Assembly: GCA_947000775.1 (NCBI GenBank)
Contig: CAMQGK010000140.1
Location: 1,946,501 to 2,010,500 of the forward strand
Length of the DNA stretch: 64,000 nucleotides
DNA from: Pterois miles
Lineage: Eukaryota; Chordata; Actinopteri; Perciformes; Scorpaenidae
Direction of reading: 5' to 3'
Under the pieces are notes generated by a model that was given only the letters and a program-made list of their open reading frames with translations, did no database searches and had not been told where the DNA came from. How positions within the stretch are numbered: the stretch's first letter is position 1; each line of letters starts with the position of its first letter. Shown here piece by piece: positions 35,988-47,625 of this stretch. A program made the position numbers and the translations under genes.

Positions 35988-36204
35988 TGGGATCGATATG
36001 GCGGCCGTGCTGTGCAAACTGGGCTTCAGCGAGGCGGTCGTTCGGTCTAAAATGGCAGCAGGGACGAGCACGTTCGTCTTGGCCTACGCCATCCACAAGC
36101 TCTTCGCTCCGGTTCGCATCAGCATCACTCTGGTGTCCGTGCCTCTCATCGTGCGCTACTTCAGAAAGACTGGTCACTTTAAACCTCCCACACCTGCACC
36201 CTGA
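35988..36204 (+). CDS. fam210b: fam210b exon 3 (end of DUF1279 and C-terminus)
   Basis: The exon starts after CTCCCCAG, completes the split Ser codon (AG|T) and runs 71 further codons to TGA at 36202-36204. It encodes GIDMAAVLCKLGFSEAVVRS, then the near-invariant SKMAAGTSTFVLAYAIHKLF, APVRISITLVSVPLIVRYFR and the C-terminal KTGHFKPPTPAP. Human FAM210B has the same block with few changes and ends in a similar FKPP tail. It carries the second hydrophobic helix region (VLAYAIHKLF and ISITLVSVPLIV). FAM210B is a mitochondrial membrane protein linked in vertebrates to erythroid iron and haem metabolism and mitochondrial energy use. Spliced product: 171 + 66 + 1 + 71 = 309 residues from the first ATG. 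The exon is more G+C-rich than its flanks, as expected for coding DNA. Confidence 0.96.
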
Positions 36205-37100
36205 TGACACCTCCTCTACTCACCTGCTGCCTCATCAACCAACAAACATGCTGACTGTCAATAGCCAGAATTAAAACGCCTGTATATATATTGACTTGTT
36301 TTGCATTCATGTAGAAATGCCTCATCGTTTGTCTGAGTTAACATTGTGAATTCAGGTGAAACATTTCCAATGGTTCCAGTTGCAGCAGAATCAGCGTGTT
36401 CAATTGTGTTTCTGTAGGATTAAAAAGCCTGAAGTGTGACAGCTCTCTGAAACATTTTGATATTGGAGTCATGTTTCAATATGTGTGCTTTTAAAACCAG
36501 AAACAAAGGCTGAAAAAGCTCATTTACTTATTTACAATCAGAGGTATGATCAGGGATTTTAAGCTCTTTCAGTGGGCGGGTTGGTCTCTCAATGCTGTGA
36601 AGGTTCCCCGTGGGGACAAGTGGAAAAAGCTGATCTCTCCTCCACTGTTCCCCGTTAGCTGACTAGGCCATGTTCTGGTGTTATGTGAATCAGCAGAATA
36701 ATTCAGGTTCCCTCCGTCTGCTACCTCGCTCCTCTCTCTATCCCAGCTCACACTCTCCTACGCTCTGTTTTTATTTTCTGCTCTTGTTTTGCTTCCCTGC
36801 TAGTTCCCCCTCAACACCTCTCCTGGCATCCATTTTCCTCCCCTTATATCCTTGTGCTGTACCTCTCCATCTTCTCTCCCTCCTGTTCTTTAATTCAGCA
36901 AATGCCACTGCCCAAGCAGTAATGTCGAGTACATTAATCTCTGAGTGAAGCTGATTGTAGTTCATGTGAAGAATGTTGGTTTATGAAGGTTTTTTTCTGA
37001 TTGTATGGACTGTATTTAACTATTAAAAGGGATGCTCTCTCTTATATTTGGGGTGTTTTTGTTATGTAATTCCATCATCAGCCAATAAATCAGTTAGATT
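36205..37100 (+). other. fam210b 3'UTR with candidate polyadenylation signals
   Basis: ATTAAA occurs at 36270-36275, 36419-36424 and 37022-37027, and a canonical AATAAA at 37084-37089. Any of them could end the transcript; the last is the strongest hexamer. No repeat family was recognised here. Confidence 0.5.
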
Positions 37101-38090
37101 ATATTTGACTACTTTATTTGGCCCCTTTTAAGTTTAAAGCTGCTATAATCAATACTTGTGAATGGGATTTGGTTTAGTGACAAACCCGCAGAGAATTATC
37201 ACCTGACCGCCGCTGCACTTTCAGCTGATTCAACATCTACCTTCAAACTGCAGATAAACGCTGCGTATTGGCTAGAATTTGGTGACATGACACATATCAT
37301 GATACACAGATTACAATTCAACCTATCAATTTATTGTGTTACTATAAGCATAGTGATATATCAAACTTAAGGGAAACTGTTATAGTATAAAGAACACTGA
37401 ATCTGAGTAAAAAAAAAAGTTAATTTTTCTGCATTTGCATATGTCACAGTCCCTGTAGTGTCCGGTATCAACACACAGCGCAGAATGAGCCACTGTCTTC
37501 TCCCAATCTTTACATTTCAACAGTTAATTAAAGGTCAATGAGAATGGATGCGGCATCACAAAACTAAAACAATCAATATTTTCTTACACCCCTACTGTAG
37601 ATAGGTAAAATTACAGACTAGCTGATGAACACTATGAAACATTTAGCAGTTAAAGAGCCAGATATTTCCCTCGGGAGTTGGTGGAGACCAAAAACTGAGC
37701 TAAAAAAGAGTGAATTTTGTCCAGAAACAACTCTAAATAAATACTAACTTGCTCTGTGTACGCTGAAAGGGAAATAAACACCTGTTTTCGAACACATTAG
37801 TCATACTAAAGATTTAAATGGAAACTATCTGTGTTACAAGCTGTAAAAACTGTTGTTGTGTAATTGTGCATTTTTAATGCAGGGGATTTAGATTTTGCAT
37901 ATTTTTTGAGTTTAACCCATTTTTTTCGGTGAGGAAACGCATTTAGAATATCAAAACTGATTTGCATTTTTGCATTTTTTGTGCAGGAAGTTCGAGCAGA
38001 TCTAGAGGAAGGCAAAGTGAGCATGGATCACGTTCCCCCGCTCCTGCAGCAGTAGTAGTAGTAATAGTTTTTGAGTTCTGCGGAAATTGA
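37101..38090. other. Intergenic DNA after fam210b
   Basis: A+T-rich, non-coding; no gene or repeat family recognised. Confidence 0.4.
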
Positions 38091-38500
38091 ATAGAAGTTG
38101 AAAATAATCACTTTTTTAGAGAAAATTTTAAAAAACTTTACAGCACCACCCTGGATTTCTAGCCTCAGAAAGGCACAACTAGACTACATTGCGAAGCCTC
38201 AATATTTTGCCCTGGAAATGAAACTGAAGTTGAAAAAACGTCACTGTTTTTGGCCAAAATTTCAAAAATTTCGGGCACCCTGGATTTCTAAAATCAAAAG
38301 GCACAACTACACAACACTGTCAACCATCAAACCAGATTTGTCCCAAAGTTAAAAAGCTTTTGAGCTGTGTTCCAGAAATGAAATTGACGTTGGAAAAAAA
38401 AAAAAAAAAAAAAATCACAGTTCTGACAGCGGACAGATGGACGGACACGTTGAGCACTACATACCCTGACCATGTTGTCAAGGGGGTATCTTCAGATTTT
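38040..38500 (+). repeat. Tandem-unit interspersed repeat (copy 1)
   Basis: Diverged units contain TTTTTGAGTTCTGC, a CAGAAATGAAATTGA-type phrase, CCAAAATTTCAAAAATTTCG, CACCCTGGATTTCTA and GGCACAACTA, with starts near 38095, 38210 and 38370. The block ends in a non-repeated tail, GACAGATGGACGGACAC, then ACTACATACCCTGACCATGT and AAGGGGGTAT. The same units and tail recur at 54600-55370. Confidence 0.7.
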
Positions 38501-38540
38501 CTGAGTTTTTAACTAATTATATTGTAATTTATGGAGCCAT

Positions 38541-38976
38541 TCATTATTGGAGCAGAACTATTTGCAAATAGCGGAGAGTCGTGTAACTGTATCTCAGTCC
38601 TTGTGTGTGTAATTAGATTTGTAGAAGTGAAAATCTCTAAATGCGTACTGAGATTTGTGAATGTGCAGAGGAATATGCAAATGTATTCAGAATCTGCGTG
38701 TGCAGGATTTGTAAATGTGAGAGGTCTGTAGATGCATTCATACATCTATGCCTACACATTTATAAATCTCAAAACATTTGCCAATCTGAATACCATTTGG
38801 AGATTTGATTACGCACACTGAATACACATTTACAGATTCCTGAACACATTCACAAACCTCGGTACACTTTGAGATTATTTTACACATTTACAAATCTAAT
38901 TATGCACACACAAGGATTGAGATACAGTTACACATCTCTGCATAAATATTTGCAAATCCTTTTGCTACAATAATGA
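38541..38976. mobile_element. Foldback (long inverted repeat) element, 436 bp
   Basis: The left arm starting TCATTATTGGAGCAGAAC and the inverse of the right arm, TCATTATTGTAGCAAAAGG, match for most of their length. Both continue with ATTTGCAAAT, GTGTAACTGTATCTCA, TCCTTGTGTGTG and AATTAGATTTGTA in the same order. Nearly the whole element is two arms of roughly 200 bp facing each other, with repeated TTTGTGAATGTG/TTTGTAAATGTG words. No target duplication could be fixed. It is non-coding. Confidence 0.7.
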
Positions 38977-39714
38977 CCCCACGGTCACTGCATTACTTTT
39001 CAACCTAATATATGGAGAGGTGTCAGCTTTTCTTGCACTACTCCTTTTTCTACCACACGGGGGAGCTCCTGACCTACAAACAGCACTGCCGTTCTTCCAT
39101 TACTCTGATAAAACCGCATCATACAGTTCTCATCTCTCATAAGATTGAATGTCTTTGTACTTGTAATGTCTTCAAGATGGATATCAACATTATATCACAA
39201 GAAGGAGCATCGCTCCTCGTGCTTCCCGTAGAAATGATGCAGTAAGACGCTTCCCAAACTTCTTCAGTGTTGTTCAACGTGACAGATCGGTGTCTACAAC
39301 GCAACGATAAAGTCAGAGTACAAATAATGGGAGATTACTCAAAATACAAAATAATTCACAGATGCTTGTGTCACAGACAACTGGATGATACTTCAACTTG
39401 AATCACTAGTCTGAAAAAAACAACAACACTACATCATTAAAGCTTTAAATGAAGCACCACCATGATGGTGCACCATATGTTTCCTAAGGGGTTATGTCAG
39501 CAACCAGTTTTAGTCCTCATAAGAATTCATTATTCCTGGCTGTATTTTATCACAGCAGGCGTGATGCAGTTTCTCTCCTCTCTACCGTCCTGTCCTCCCT
39601 CTCTCTTTACTTATTTGAAGGGTCAGCCAGCACAGCGAGCAAACCTCAGCTGGTGTGGTGTCCCTGAAGATGTGCACTGTATTGAATGGTAGCTGCTGTG
39701 AACAAGACCAGATC
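38977..39714. other. Intergenic DNA without recognisable features
   Basis: Mixed composition with no credible gene; short open frames are unsupported. Confidence 0.4.
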
Positions 39715-39737
39715 TCTCGCTCTCTCTCTCTCTTTCT

Positions 39738-39785
<48 letters not shown>
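39715..39785 (+). repeat. (CT)n(TG)n compound microsatellite
   Basis: CT dinucleotides at 39715-39740 pass directly into about 22 TG dinucleotides. Confidence 0.95.
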
Positions 39786-39786
<1 letters not shown>

Positions 39787-39920
39787 TTGGCCCAGTAAAT
39801 AATTCAGCAAGGAGAGAGTTGTATAAGGGAGTGCATGGTGGTCTGTGCCAGATATCAACCCCTGTTTTTCAGGAATAGGAGCTTTGGCAGTACTGTGACA
39901 CGAAATGATACAAACTGATC

Positions 39921-39921
<1 letters not shown>

Positions 39922-40004
<83 letters not shown>
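39922..40004 (+). repeat. (CA)n microsatellite, about 41 units
   Basis: An uninterrupted run of CA dinucleotides. Poly-Cys/Val and His/Thr frames over it are artefacts. Confidence 0.97.
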
Positions 40005-40006
<2 letters not shown>

Positions 40007-40196
40007 AAGAAGGAGAAGCCTGGGCCTCATTAGCCATGATGAGGACAGGGAGCTGCCATCGCCTCTCCATCCCCTGCATGTCCCCCATGGCTAGGAACAA
40101 ATTGGTGACAGCGCTCCCAGCCACTCTGTCGGGCTACCTGCGATGCACTGGGCTCCGTCAGGCTCCTCTCCTTCCACACTGCTGTGCATTTGTGTA

Positions 40197-40199
<3 letters not shown>

Positions 40200-40254
<55 letters not shown>
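40200..40254 (+). repeat. (TG)n microsatellite, about 27 units
   Basis: An uninterrupted TG run; third alternating purine-pyrimidine tract within 550 bp. Confidence 0.97.
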
Positions 40255-40255
<1 letters not shown>

Positions 40256-42345
40256 ACAACGAAAGCAAGACACATGAGAAAAAGAAAAGAGGGGAACATC
40301 AGCTCCTCGGTTACACTCCCCCGTCACCTTTTGCTCGGCCCAGAACTGAGTCGTGATACGAGTGAACACTTCATCTGGTTGGCCTCAAGTTTTATGAAGG
40401 ACCCCTCTCCCTCCCCCACCAGTAAGGGTGGAGGGGAGGGGGGGGGGGTTCAAATCCCTGCCTCAGCTCCCGACCTGTGCCTGCTGCACCTTTTATTAAA
40501 GTCAGATACACCGTCAGCGTCACCACTGTCGGAGCAGCACGCGGAGTGAATCCATTATATTCAGCTGCATTTCTGACTCAAGAGTTGGAACTTGGAAGTG
40601 TGTATATAGGAGTTGCAAAGTGCTGATGCACGCAGTGATATATAAACATATGGCAACAACGCATACCCTCCATCTCACACAGACTTTATATACACACTCG
40701 CTCCCTGACAAGCTGCCTTTCCCCCCCTTTGCACCTTCTTTTAATTTCTTCATTCTTATTATTTCTCACTATTTCTTCTCCATCATTTTCTGCACCTGCT
40801 CATTATCTCTCCTCATTACCTTCCCCACCCAAGTCCTGACCCACTCAGTAAACTTGTTAGCCCTCCAGAGTGTCAGCGTCTAGACGGAGAGGCGCCTATT
40901 CTGTCAACGTCGCAGGTTCAAAGACATCCTGCGAGTTCCTTTACAGGAAGGGTTGGCATTAAGTTTCAAGGTGCGCGCAATCAAACACAAACGCACTTAT
41001 TCCCCCACTCTCGTGCATGCTCTCCTGTCTTCCTCTTATTTATTTTTTACTTTAACCCTCTTTTCCTCTTTTTTTTGGACACTCCTCTACCTTCTCCCCC
41101 CCCCCCACTCTAGCATCTTTTCTCTTTTCCTGCCTCTCCTCTCCTGTCTCCGAGTTAAGTTTAGCAGATGCACCTGATGGCGGCATCATCCTGGAGCACC
41201 TGTCAGCTGTCTGCCTTCATCACGGCTCCTCTGCTGCCACAGGGGCCACGGGGAAGTAAACCTGGAGACAGTCGCTACTATCAACAGCTGCATCTTATTA
41301 TTTTAAACACCGGTGCCAGTCAATTTCTACCAGAGATGCGTGCATTTATTTATTTATTTATTTATTTTCGGGGTGTGTGCGCGCCGCCTCCTCCTCAGTC
41401 TCATTGCTCCTCGGGATTCAGAAGCTCAGCTGTTAAATGCAAGCAATTATAATCGAGCAGAGAGGGAGGCGAGGTTGATGGAAAGGCAGAGAGTTTATCC
41501 AGCCTGTGACAGAGAAGAGGAGGGGAGAGGAAGCAGCAGGCATAAGTTGTCAGAAATGTTTTTGGCAGCTGTGGATTATGATTTTGACTGTCTGTTACTG
41601 TAACTTAGCTGAATGCCTGTCACGCGTCTAACAGGCAGCTGGGTCGTCCGGTCTGCGCTTTGCTAATGTAATACCTCATTGGTGTATTGTGACACCTCCA
41701 TCCTTTCTCAGTTCAATTAACGCTCCCCTTCTTAGTCAAGCTGCAGCCTCCATTTTGTCTTCAGTGGAATCACAATAACGTTTAAAGTACACAGACATAC
41801 CGGATATTAAAATATTAATTTAGCTGGAAGGATAATTGGATTTGTGTCCTCAAAAGATTTACTCACAATGAGGATAAATGCAAAATGAAATACAACAAAC
41901 TCTCCCACATCTGGGGTTTTCATATGGTTATGTTTCCATCCACAACTGGTAGATCGCAATTGTGTTGCCACATACAATTGGTACTTTATGTGCTAGTTAT
42001 CATATATTTGATTTGTTAATGCTCATCCAGACAGACTGTCTTTAATAGATGCTCTGCAGTGTATTGGCTTCTGGTTGATCGTATCTCCTTCCTACATGTG
42101 CTGTACATAGCGCATGACATCGACATTTAGCAATGGGGAAGATGAGCCAGGAAATGATTTTCTCTCAACCGTTCCACTAAAATCTCTTTGTTAACAATAA
42201 GGATGTGTTTAACAAGCATGAACTGTGTTGATGGACGGAGTCAAGCTTTACCATCCCTCTCGTTTCCTCTTAAATCAGAGAGTATGAATGCAAAACACGC
42301 TTAGAAACTGTGTTTCTTAGTCAATAATAGGATGAATTTACAGGA
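40255..42345. other. Intergenic DNA, pyrimidine-rich, with (ATTT)n at 41343-41368
   Basis: Long C/T-rich stretches (about 40660-41150) and a short (ATTT)n tract are present. Open frames of up to 121 codons are low-complexity or unsupported. No gene was recognised. The segment 41620-41780 has the mixed composition and ATTA/TTAATT motifs of possible regulatory DNA, but this is a weak impression. Confidence 0.4.
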
Positions 42346-42637
42346 GAGCTGCAATGATTAATTGATTAGTTACCAACTAAATTAATCAGCTATTGTTTTG
42401 ATAATCAATTAATTGGTTTGAATAATTAAAAAAGGTTTAAATTTTCTGTGAATTCTTAAATATGAATATTTTCTAGTTTCCTTACTCTTCTGACAGTAAA
42501 CTGAATATCTTTGAGAAAACAAGACATTTGAGGACGTCATCTTGGGTTCTGGGAAACAATTTTCAGACATTTTATACTAGAAAGAAAATAATCAACAGAT
42601 TAATCAACAATGAAAATCATTCATTGCAGCCCTAGTT
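42346..42637. repeat. hAT-like non-autonomous element of the GGGCTGCAACTAAT family (copy 1)
   Basis: The left end GAGCTGCAATGATTAATTGA and right end AATCATTCATTGCAGCCCTA are imperfect inverses. The interior has CAGTAAACTGAATATCTTTG, AGACATTTGAGGACGTCA and CTTGGGTTCTGGGAAACAAT. This is a very common vertebrate, especially fish, family. Related copies lie at 52686, about 61640 and about 62455. Confidence 0.7.
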
Positions 42638-44640
42638 TACAGTGGGATGTTTTGGGGATGTGCCGAGTTGCCATATACACTCCTGTATTTTTTACAACCT
42701 GGAACTCCTTTACAGATCCAAAATGGCAAAATTATGAGACAGGTGTTAAACAAATAAGCAAATTAACTTATTGCCTAATCAACTTATTTGGATGTCAAAC
42801 CAAAAGCGTCCACTTTTGTTTTGTTTATTCAACTGTATATATAAAACTCTGCAGTAAGTATGTCAGGTCAAAATTTGAAATAGAAAGTAGCTGTAAGATC
42901 TAATGGATCTAGTGCACCCAATAGCAATACTGCATCACTATGAAAATAATAACACCCAAGTTGAAATATGTGATTATCTTCTATCTTCAATTATATCATC
43001 ATATTATCTTCCTACTGTATTCCTTCCTAGAGGGTCAGTAGATGTCTCCTCATACTGACAGAGATGAGGGCAATGGTCATTTGAACTGGCTGCTACACCT
43101 TGTAGCGTTATGACAACTTGCTCAAAGACTCTTTGACAAGGTTGGAAGCTGAACGTGTGACTCTCAGATTTCCAGACAAAAAAGTAGCTCCAACTGCTCG
43201 GTCCACTATCACAATGACGAGCAATACACCACTAACCTAATGACTTGCAGTAAAACCAGCTATAATCCCAAATCAACATTTATCGGAGTTCCTCACGTGG
43301 CATCTAAAACAATATTTCACACTCGCAGGGCCAAAATGATCAGTCATAATCAGTATGTTTGCACTCTGGGAGAGAGGAGTGAACCAAAACTACAGCAAGT
43401 GCAGAAACGGCGCCGTAAACCACAAACGAGCTGCCATTACCGATCGAAGCCTGTTTGCCTGTACTCACTTCATAATGAATGCATCTCATAAATCCTCCTT
43501 AAACGATTCCTCCTTAAATGATTCCCACAGCTCAGACTGTCTGCTCAGTGGAGGGCGCTCATGGATCAAACCATTAACAGGAAACCAGGCTGCGGTGTTG
43601 AGCGGAGGGCAACAGGCTCAGGCCTCAGATCATCACCCCGCCCCAACCCACCACCCTCTACAGACCTAATGGAAAGCAAACAGACAGACAATTTCTTTCA
43701 ATTAGCCCCAACTGGCCGGCCCAATAAATTTTAGTTTGCTCCTCAAGACGTAAGGGCCCTGTTGCATGTCCTGCTGAAAATGAAGACTAATGGGGTATTG
43801 TGGAGCTGCTGAGTGCTTGATTTTGTGCCACTATACCACTCGCCTGCTCCTCTTTTTTTTCTCCTCCTCGCCTTCCCTCCTTCCTTGAACTAACTGGAAT
43901 CAGTGCTGACCAGGCACAACACAAATGTTTAATACATTTATTCACGACTTGGATTCATTTTCTGTTTTAAGCATTATTCCTGAGTAGTTAGGCGGAGCTA
44001 TTCATCACAGCTTGACAACAGCTGTGAAGGCAACCATCGGTCACCCTCGGTGTCAGCTGACTCCGTCACTCAGCTGCCTGCTGAATTACTTTAAACAATT
44101 TGTTTTATGGGTATTTAGAGTTATCATTAAAACTGTTATAATTTAATAAAACATACAGACACAGTACAAGTTAAAGTCCTGCTGGCAGTAAAATGATTAA
44201 CTTAAATAAACTAAACTAAAATATTAGCATAAACATATCAGGGTTGCACAGTTAATCCAAATTTTTTTAATCAATATTATATATAATTTATTTGATATAT
44301 AAGATTTATGACATTTTAAGTGTTGTTATTACAATATTTGTCAGCGATACCACTTCTATGAAGATATTTATTTTATTTATTTATTATTTTCACAGTTATT
44401 ATAACTGTATTTTACCATATTCATCAGTCACTATCTTTTTATACACCAGCTGCTTACAACTAGTAAAATGTTTATAAACTGCTTATAAATGAGGTGACTT
44501 TAAATATATTATATTACTTACTTCAAATATATTATTTTATATTTTTGTAGTGATGCTTTTATGTGTTAAAGTTGTAGGTGGTGCTAATTTCAAGGTCTGC
44601 TATATAGTTTATAACAAATATTTTTCAAGATGATCAAGAT
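42638..44640. other. Intergenic DNA without recognisable genes
   Basis: No coding sequence supported. The frame 43355-43669 (104 codons) lacks any family resemblance. Segment 43690-43830 is of complex, repeat-free composition and could be regulatory, which is not provable here. Confidence 0.4.
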
Positions 44641-44659
44641 GATAAATGTGTTTGTGGAT

Positions 44660-45690
44660 ATCCGTTATTCCAGTTTCAGATATCTACAATTCAATTCCGA
44701 TTAGTCACAATTGCAGTTCAACATATCTTTAATTCCTCTTAACTGTTGATATCTATATTATCCTCTTTAGATATTTAAAATGTAAGTTTGACTAGTCAGA
44801 ATACGTTGCAGATATCCTGAACTGGATTTATGACTAGTCAAAATGATGTTGTAGATAACTCTAACCGGAGTTACAAATAGTCAAAATGTAATTACAGATA
44901 TCTTGAATTAGAGCTTTGACTAGGCAAAATGACATTGCAGATATCTGTAATTACGTCAGCAGCTATGGCAAGTGGGAGGCGGAAGCTATTCAACGTGGTA
45001 TACATGTATAGTACTGCAGCCGTATGGGTTTATAAAGTGTGTCTGGAGACAATAAATCTACAATACGCTTTAAATTTCTACCACAACTCTCTAGCGAACA
45101 AAGCTCTCGTTTGCCACAAATCTCTTAATGATGAGCTCTTGCTATTTCATGGCATTTTCTAACTATCTTATCCACAATGGTCCCTGACCACTCGTCTCAC
45201 AGCCGACTGCACAGAGACCAGCGTAATGCGTCTAGCTCGGAGGACAGCTCATCTTGATTAAATTGAGGCTGTAGCTTGTTGTCTACTTTCTACAGTTAGA
45301 CAGAGCCGTCATTTGTGTTTCAACAATGTTTTGCTGATGAGTTATTGATCCAGGAAGTTTGAATATGAATATATTTCCAACTTTACTTTCAATTAGCAAA
45401 AGCTTCTGCTAACACTGTTCAAATGGTTTGTTGGGCTGATATCCAATGGGAAGCCTTGCATGAGCAACGTCATGCAACAACTCTGACTACCTATAATGGC
45501 GTTAGAGATATCTGTAACTGTTATTTTGGACAGTCAAAACTGAATAACAGATATCTCTAACTGTTGTTTTGACTAGTCAGAATGACGTAATAGATATCTT
45601 GAATACGAATTCTGACTTGTCACAATGTAATTATGACCTGTCAAAACACAGTTTTGGATATCTCTAATGTTAATTCTGGATAGTAAAGCT
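44660..45690. repeat. Composite element with palindromic 45-bp units at both ends
   Basis: The left flank carries four units at about 41-45-bp spacing (near 44788, 44829, 44874 and 44914), each with a TTTGACTAGTCAAAATGA-like dyad followed by CAGATATCT. The right flank (45505-45660) carries four more diverged units, for example TTTTGACTAGTCAGAATGA near 45570. The 550-bp centre is unique in the window, non-coding apart from a weak 77-codon frame, and shares no similarity I know with a protein. The arrangement suggests a mobile element with repetitive ends; class unknown. Confidence 0.55.
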
Positions 45691-46329
45691 TATAATATAA
45701 AATATTAAAACGACTTGCCATAGACTATGACACTGCTGCCCACTACTTTTGCAGCATACGCACTGTAGATTCGGCTGGCCGAACCAGCTAACTAACCGAT
45801 TTAGCCCTATGTTGAGCTCAGTGATTCAATCGTGCAGCTCTAGACTTTTCAGATGTTATCAGAGCAAATTGATTTGAGTTACGACGCTTAAATAAACATA
45901 TCCACTGTTTTACAGCCACAACAGTAGCGACGGAGCAGGCTGCGGTGGAGCCTATGATGTAAGCACAAGTTTAAGTAACTTGGTTGTGATTGGCCAGCGA
46001 GCCAAGTCCTGGAGCACAGGCGCAGCAGACAGACAGAGACGGCCAGTGAGAGGTCGGCCAGTAAAAACTTCATGGATTATTTAACGGCCCACTAGGATTT
46101 GTCCCAGTGTGCCAGATGGCCAGTACACCACTGCTAGCGAGCTGTACGCTGTGGTAAGTAAGCCTTGTAACTCGTGACTGAATCAGAGCACCACTGATGC
46201 TATATGCTCATATAGTGTTAGGGGAGGGGTTACGTTGCATCAGCGAACCATGATTTAAGGCTGTTCCAGGCCTGCCCCCAAAATCATCAACTCAAAAATG
46301 TAGAAAAACTGTCTAACTACTAATTTCTT

Positions 46330-46505
46330 TAATGCATTAACACAACTTGTGATTTTTAGGCTGTAGCAGGCTCAGTTTTAAAGCTGGAGTGAAGATAGTG
46401 AATGAACTAGAAAACCTAAAGGATCCATTGGTACCAACCGTGTCATACTAGCTTGTCGTGAAGAAGAATAAATAACACTCCAAACTTAGAGTATCTTAAG
46501 TTAGA
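46330..46505 (+). repeat. Partial TAGGGCTGTCAA-family copy
   Basis: AATTTCTTTAATGCATTAAC, GGCTGTAGCAGGCTCAGTTT, CATTGGTACCAACCGTGTCA and ACACTCCAAACTTA occur in family order; both ends are missing. Satellite words begin directly after it. Confidence 0.65.
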
Positions 46506-47060
46506 GTAGCTTATAAAAAAATATGTCAAAAAGTCAGTTTTGTATGACAAAATGGTTAGAATATAGTATGTTGGAAAAAATCAAATACTTACAGTATAGT
46601 ATGCCATAAAAAGATACAGTATGTTGAAAAGCCATAGCATAGTATGTCATAGAAAGACACAACAAAGTATGTCATAAAAAGTAAAAAGGCAGTATAGTTG
46701 AAAAGTATGAAAAAAATTATACAATATGGTGTGGTATATGGTAGTATAAAAAATATTTAAAAAGTCATAGTATTCAAGTCAAGTCATAATTTAGTACATG
46801 ATTAAAAAGTCATAGCAGTGTATCCCATAAAAAATGTCATAATACAGTAGGTCATAAAAAATGTCAAAAAGGTCATAATATAGTATACAATAAAACTGTG
46901 TGGTAAAAAAAGATTAAAGTCATACTATGTCAAAAAACATCATGAAAAAAATCATACCATATGGGAGTGTACTATGCAGAAAAATATTCATAAAGTCGTA
47001 GTATAGGTCATTAAAAAGAGAGAAATTCACAAAATGTCGTACAAATTCAATATAACATGT
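46506..47060 (-). repeat. Dispersed block of the CATACTATA satellite, inverted orientation
   Basis: GTCAAAAAGTCAG, ATAGTATGTTGGAAAA, CAGTATAGTATGCCATAAAA, AAAGTCATAGTATTCAAG and AAGTCATACTATGTC-type words fill this stretch. They are the reverse complement of the units in the 7-17-kb array, at much lower conservation. It lies between two copies of the TAGGGCTGTCAA family. Confidence 0.75.
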
Positions 47061-47080
47061 CGACAAACATCACCAAAAAG

Positions 47081-47625
47081 CAGGGCTGTCAAAGTTAACG
47101 TGATAACGTGTTAATGCATATTTTTTTATTTTTTTAACGGCACTAATTTCTTTAACATAGTAATGCAACTTGTGATTTTTAGGTTGTAGCGGGCTCCCTT
47201 TTAAAGCCAGAGTGAAGATACTGGTACTAACCACGTCATACCCGCCTTTAGGAAAGGAGGCTAAATAAAACTCCAAGCTCATTTTTAAATTTTGGTGAGG
47301 AAAAACTGTCATGGCCCTTTTGAAAGAGGTCCCTTGACCTCTGACCTCTAGATACATGTGAATGAAAATGGGTTCAATGGGTACCCACCAGTCTCCCCTT
47401 TACAGACATGCTCACTTTATGATAATCACATGCACAATATTTGTTGTCGTTAATTGATTTGCAATAATAAATATATACCTGAATTTGCATAAAGCAGCAT
47501 ATTGCCCACTCTCATGTTGATAAAAGTATTAAATACTTCTATAATACAAATCTCCCTATAAAGTGCATTTTGAACAGATAATAAAATGTGTGATTAATCA
47601 TGATATAATATTTTGATCGACTAAA
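47081..47625 (+). mobile_element. TAGGGCTGTCAA-family non-autonomous hAT-like element
   Basis: The left end CAGGGCTGTCAAAGTTAACG is good. The interior holds GATTTTTAGGTTGTAGCGGG, GGTGAGGAAAAACTGTCATG, CCCTTGACCTCTGACCTCTA and CCTTTACAGACATGCTCAC. The right end stops near ATATTTTGATCGACTAAA and lacks the expected terminal repeat. Confidence 0.7.

Noticed and set aside
39646..40369. Poly-Cys/Val and His/Thr frames
   Set aside because: Direct translations of the (TG)n and (CA)n microsatellites.
43355..43669. 104-codon open frame
   Set aside because: No family similarity and no codon bias compared with surroundings.
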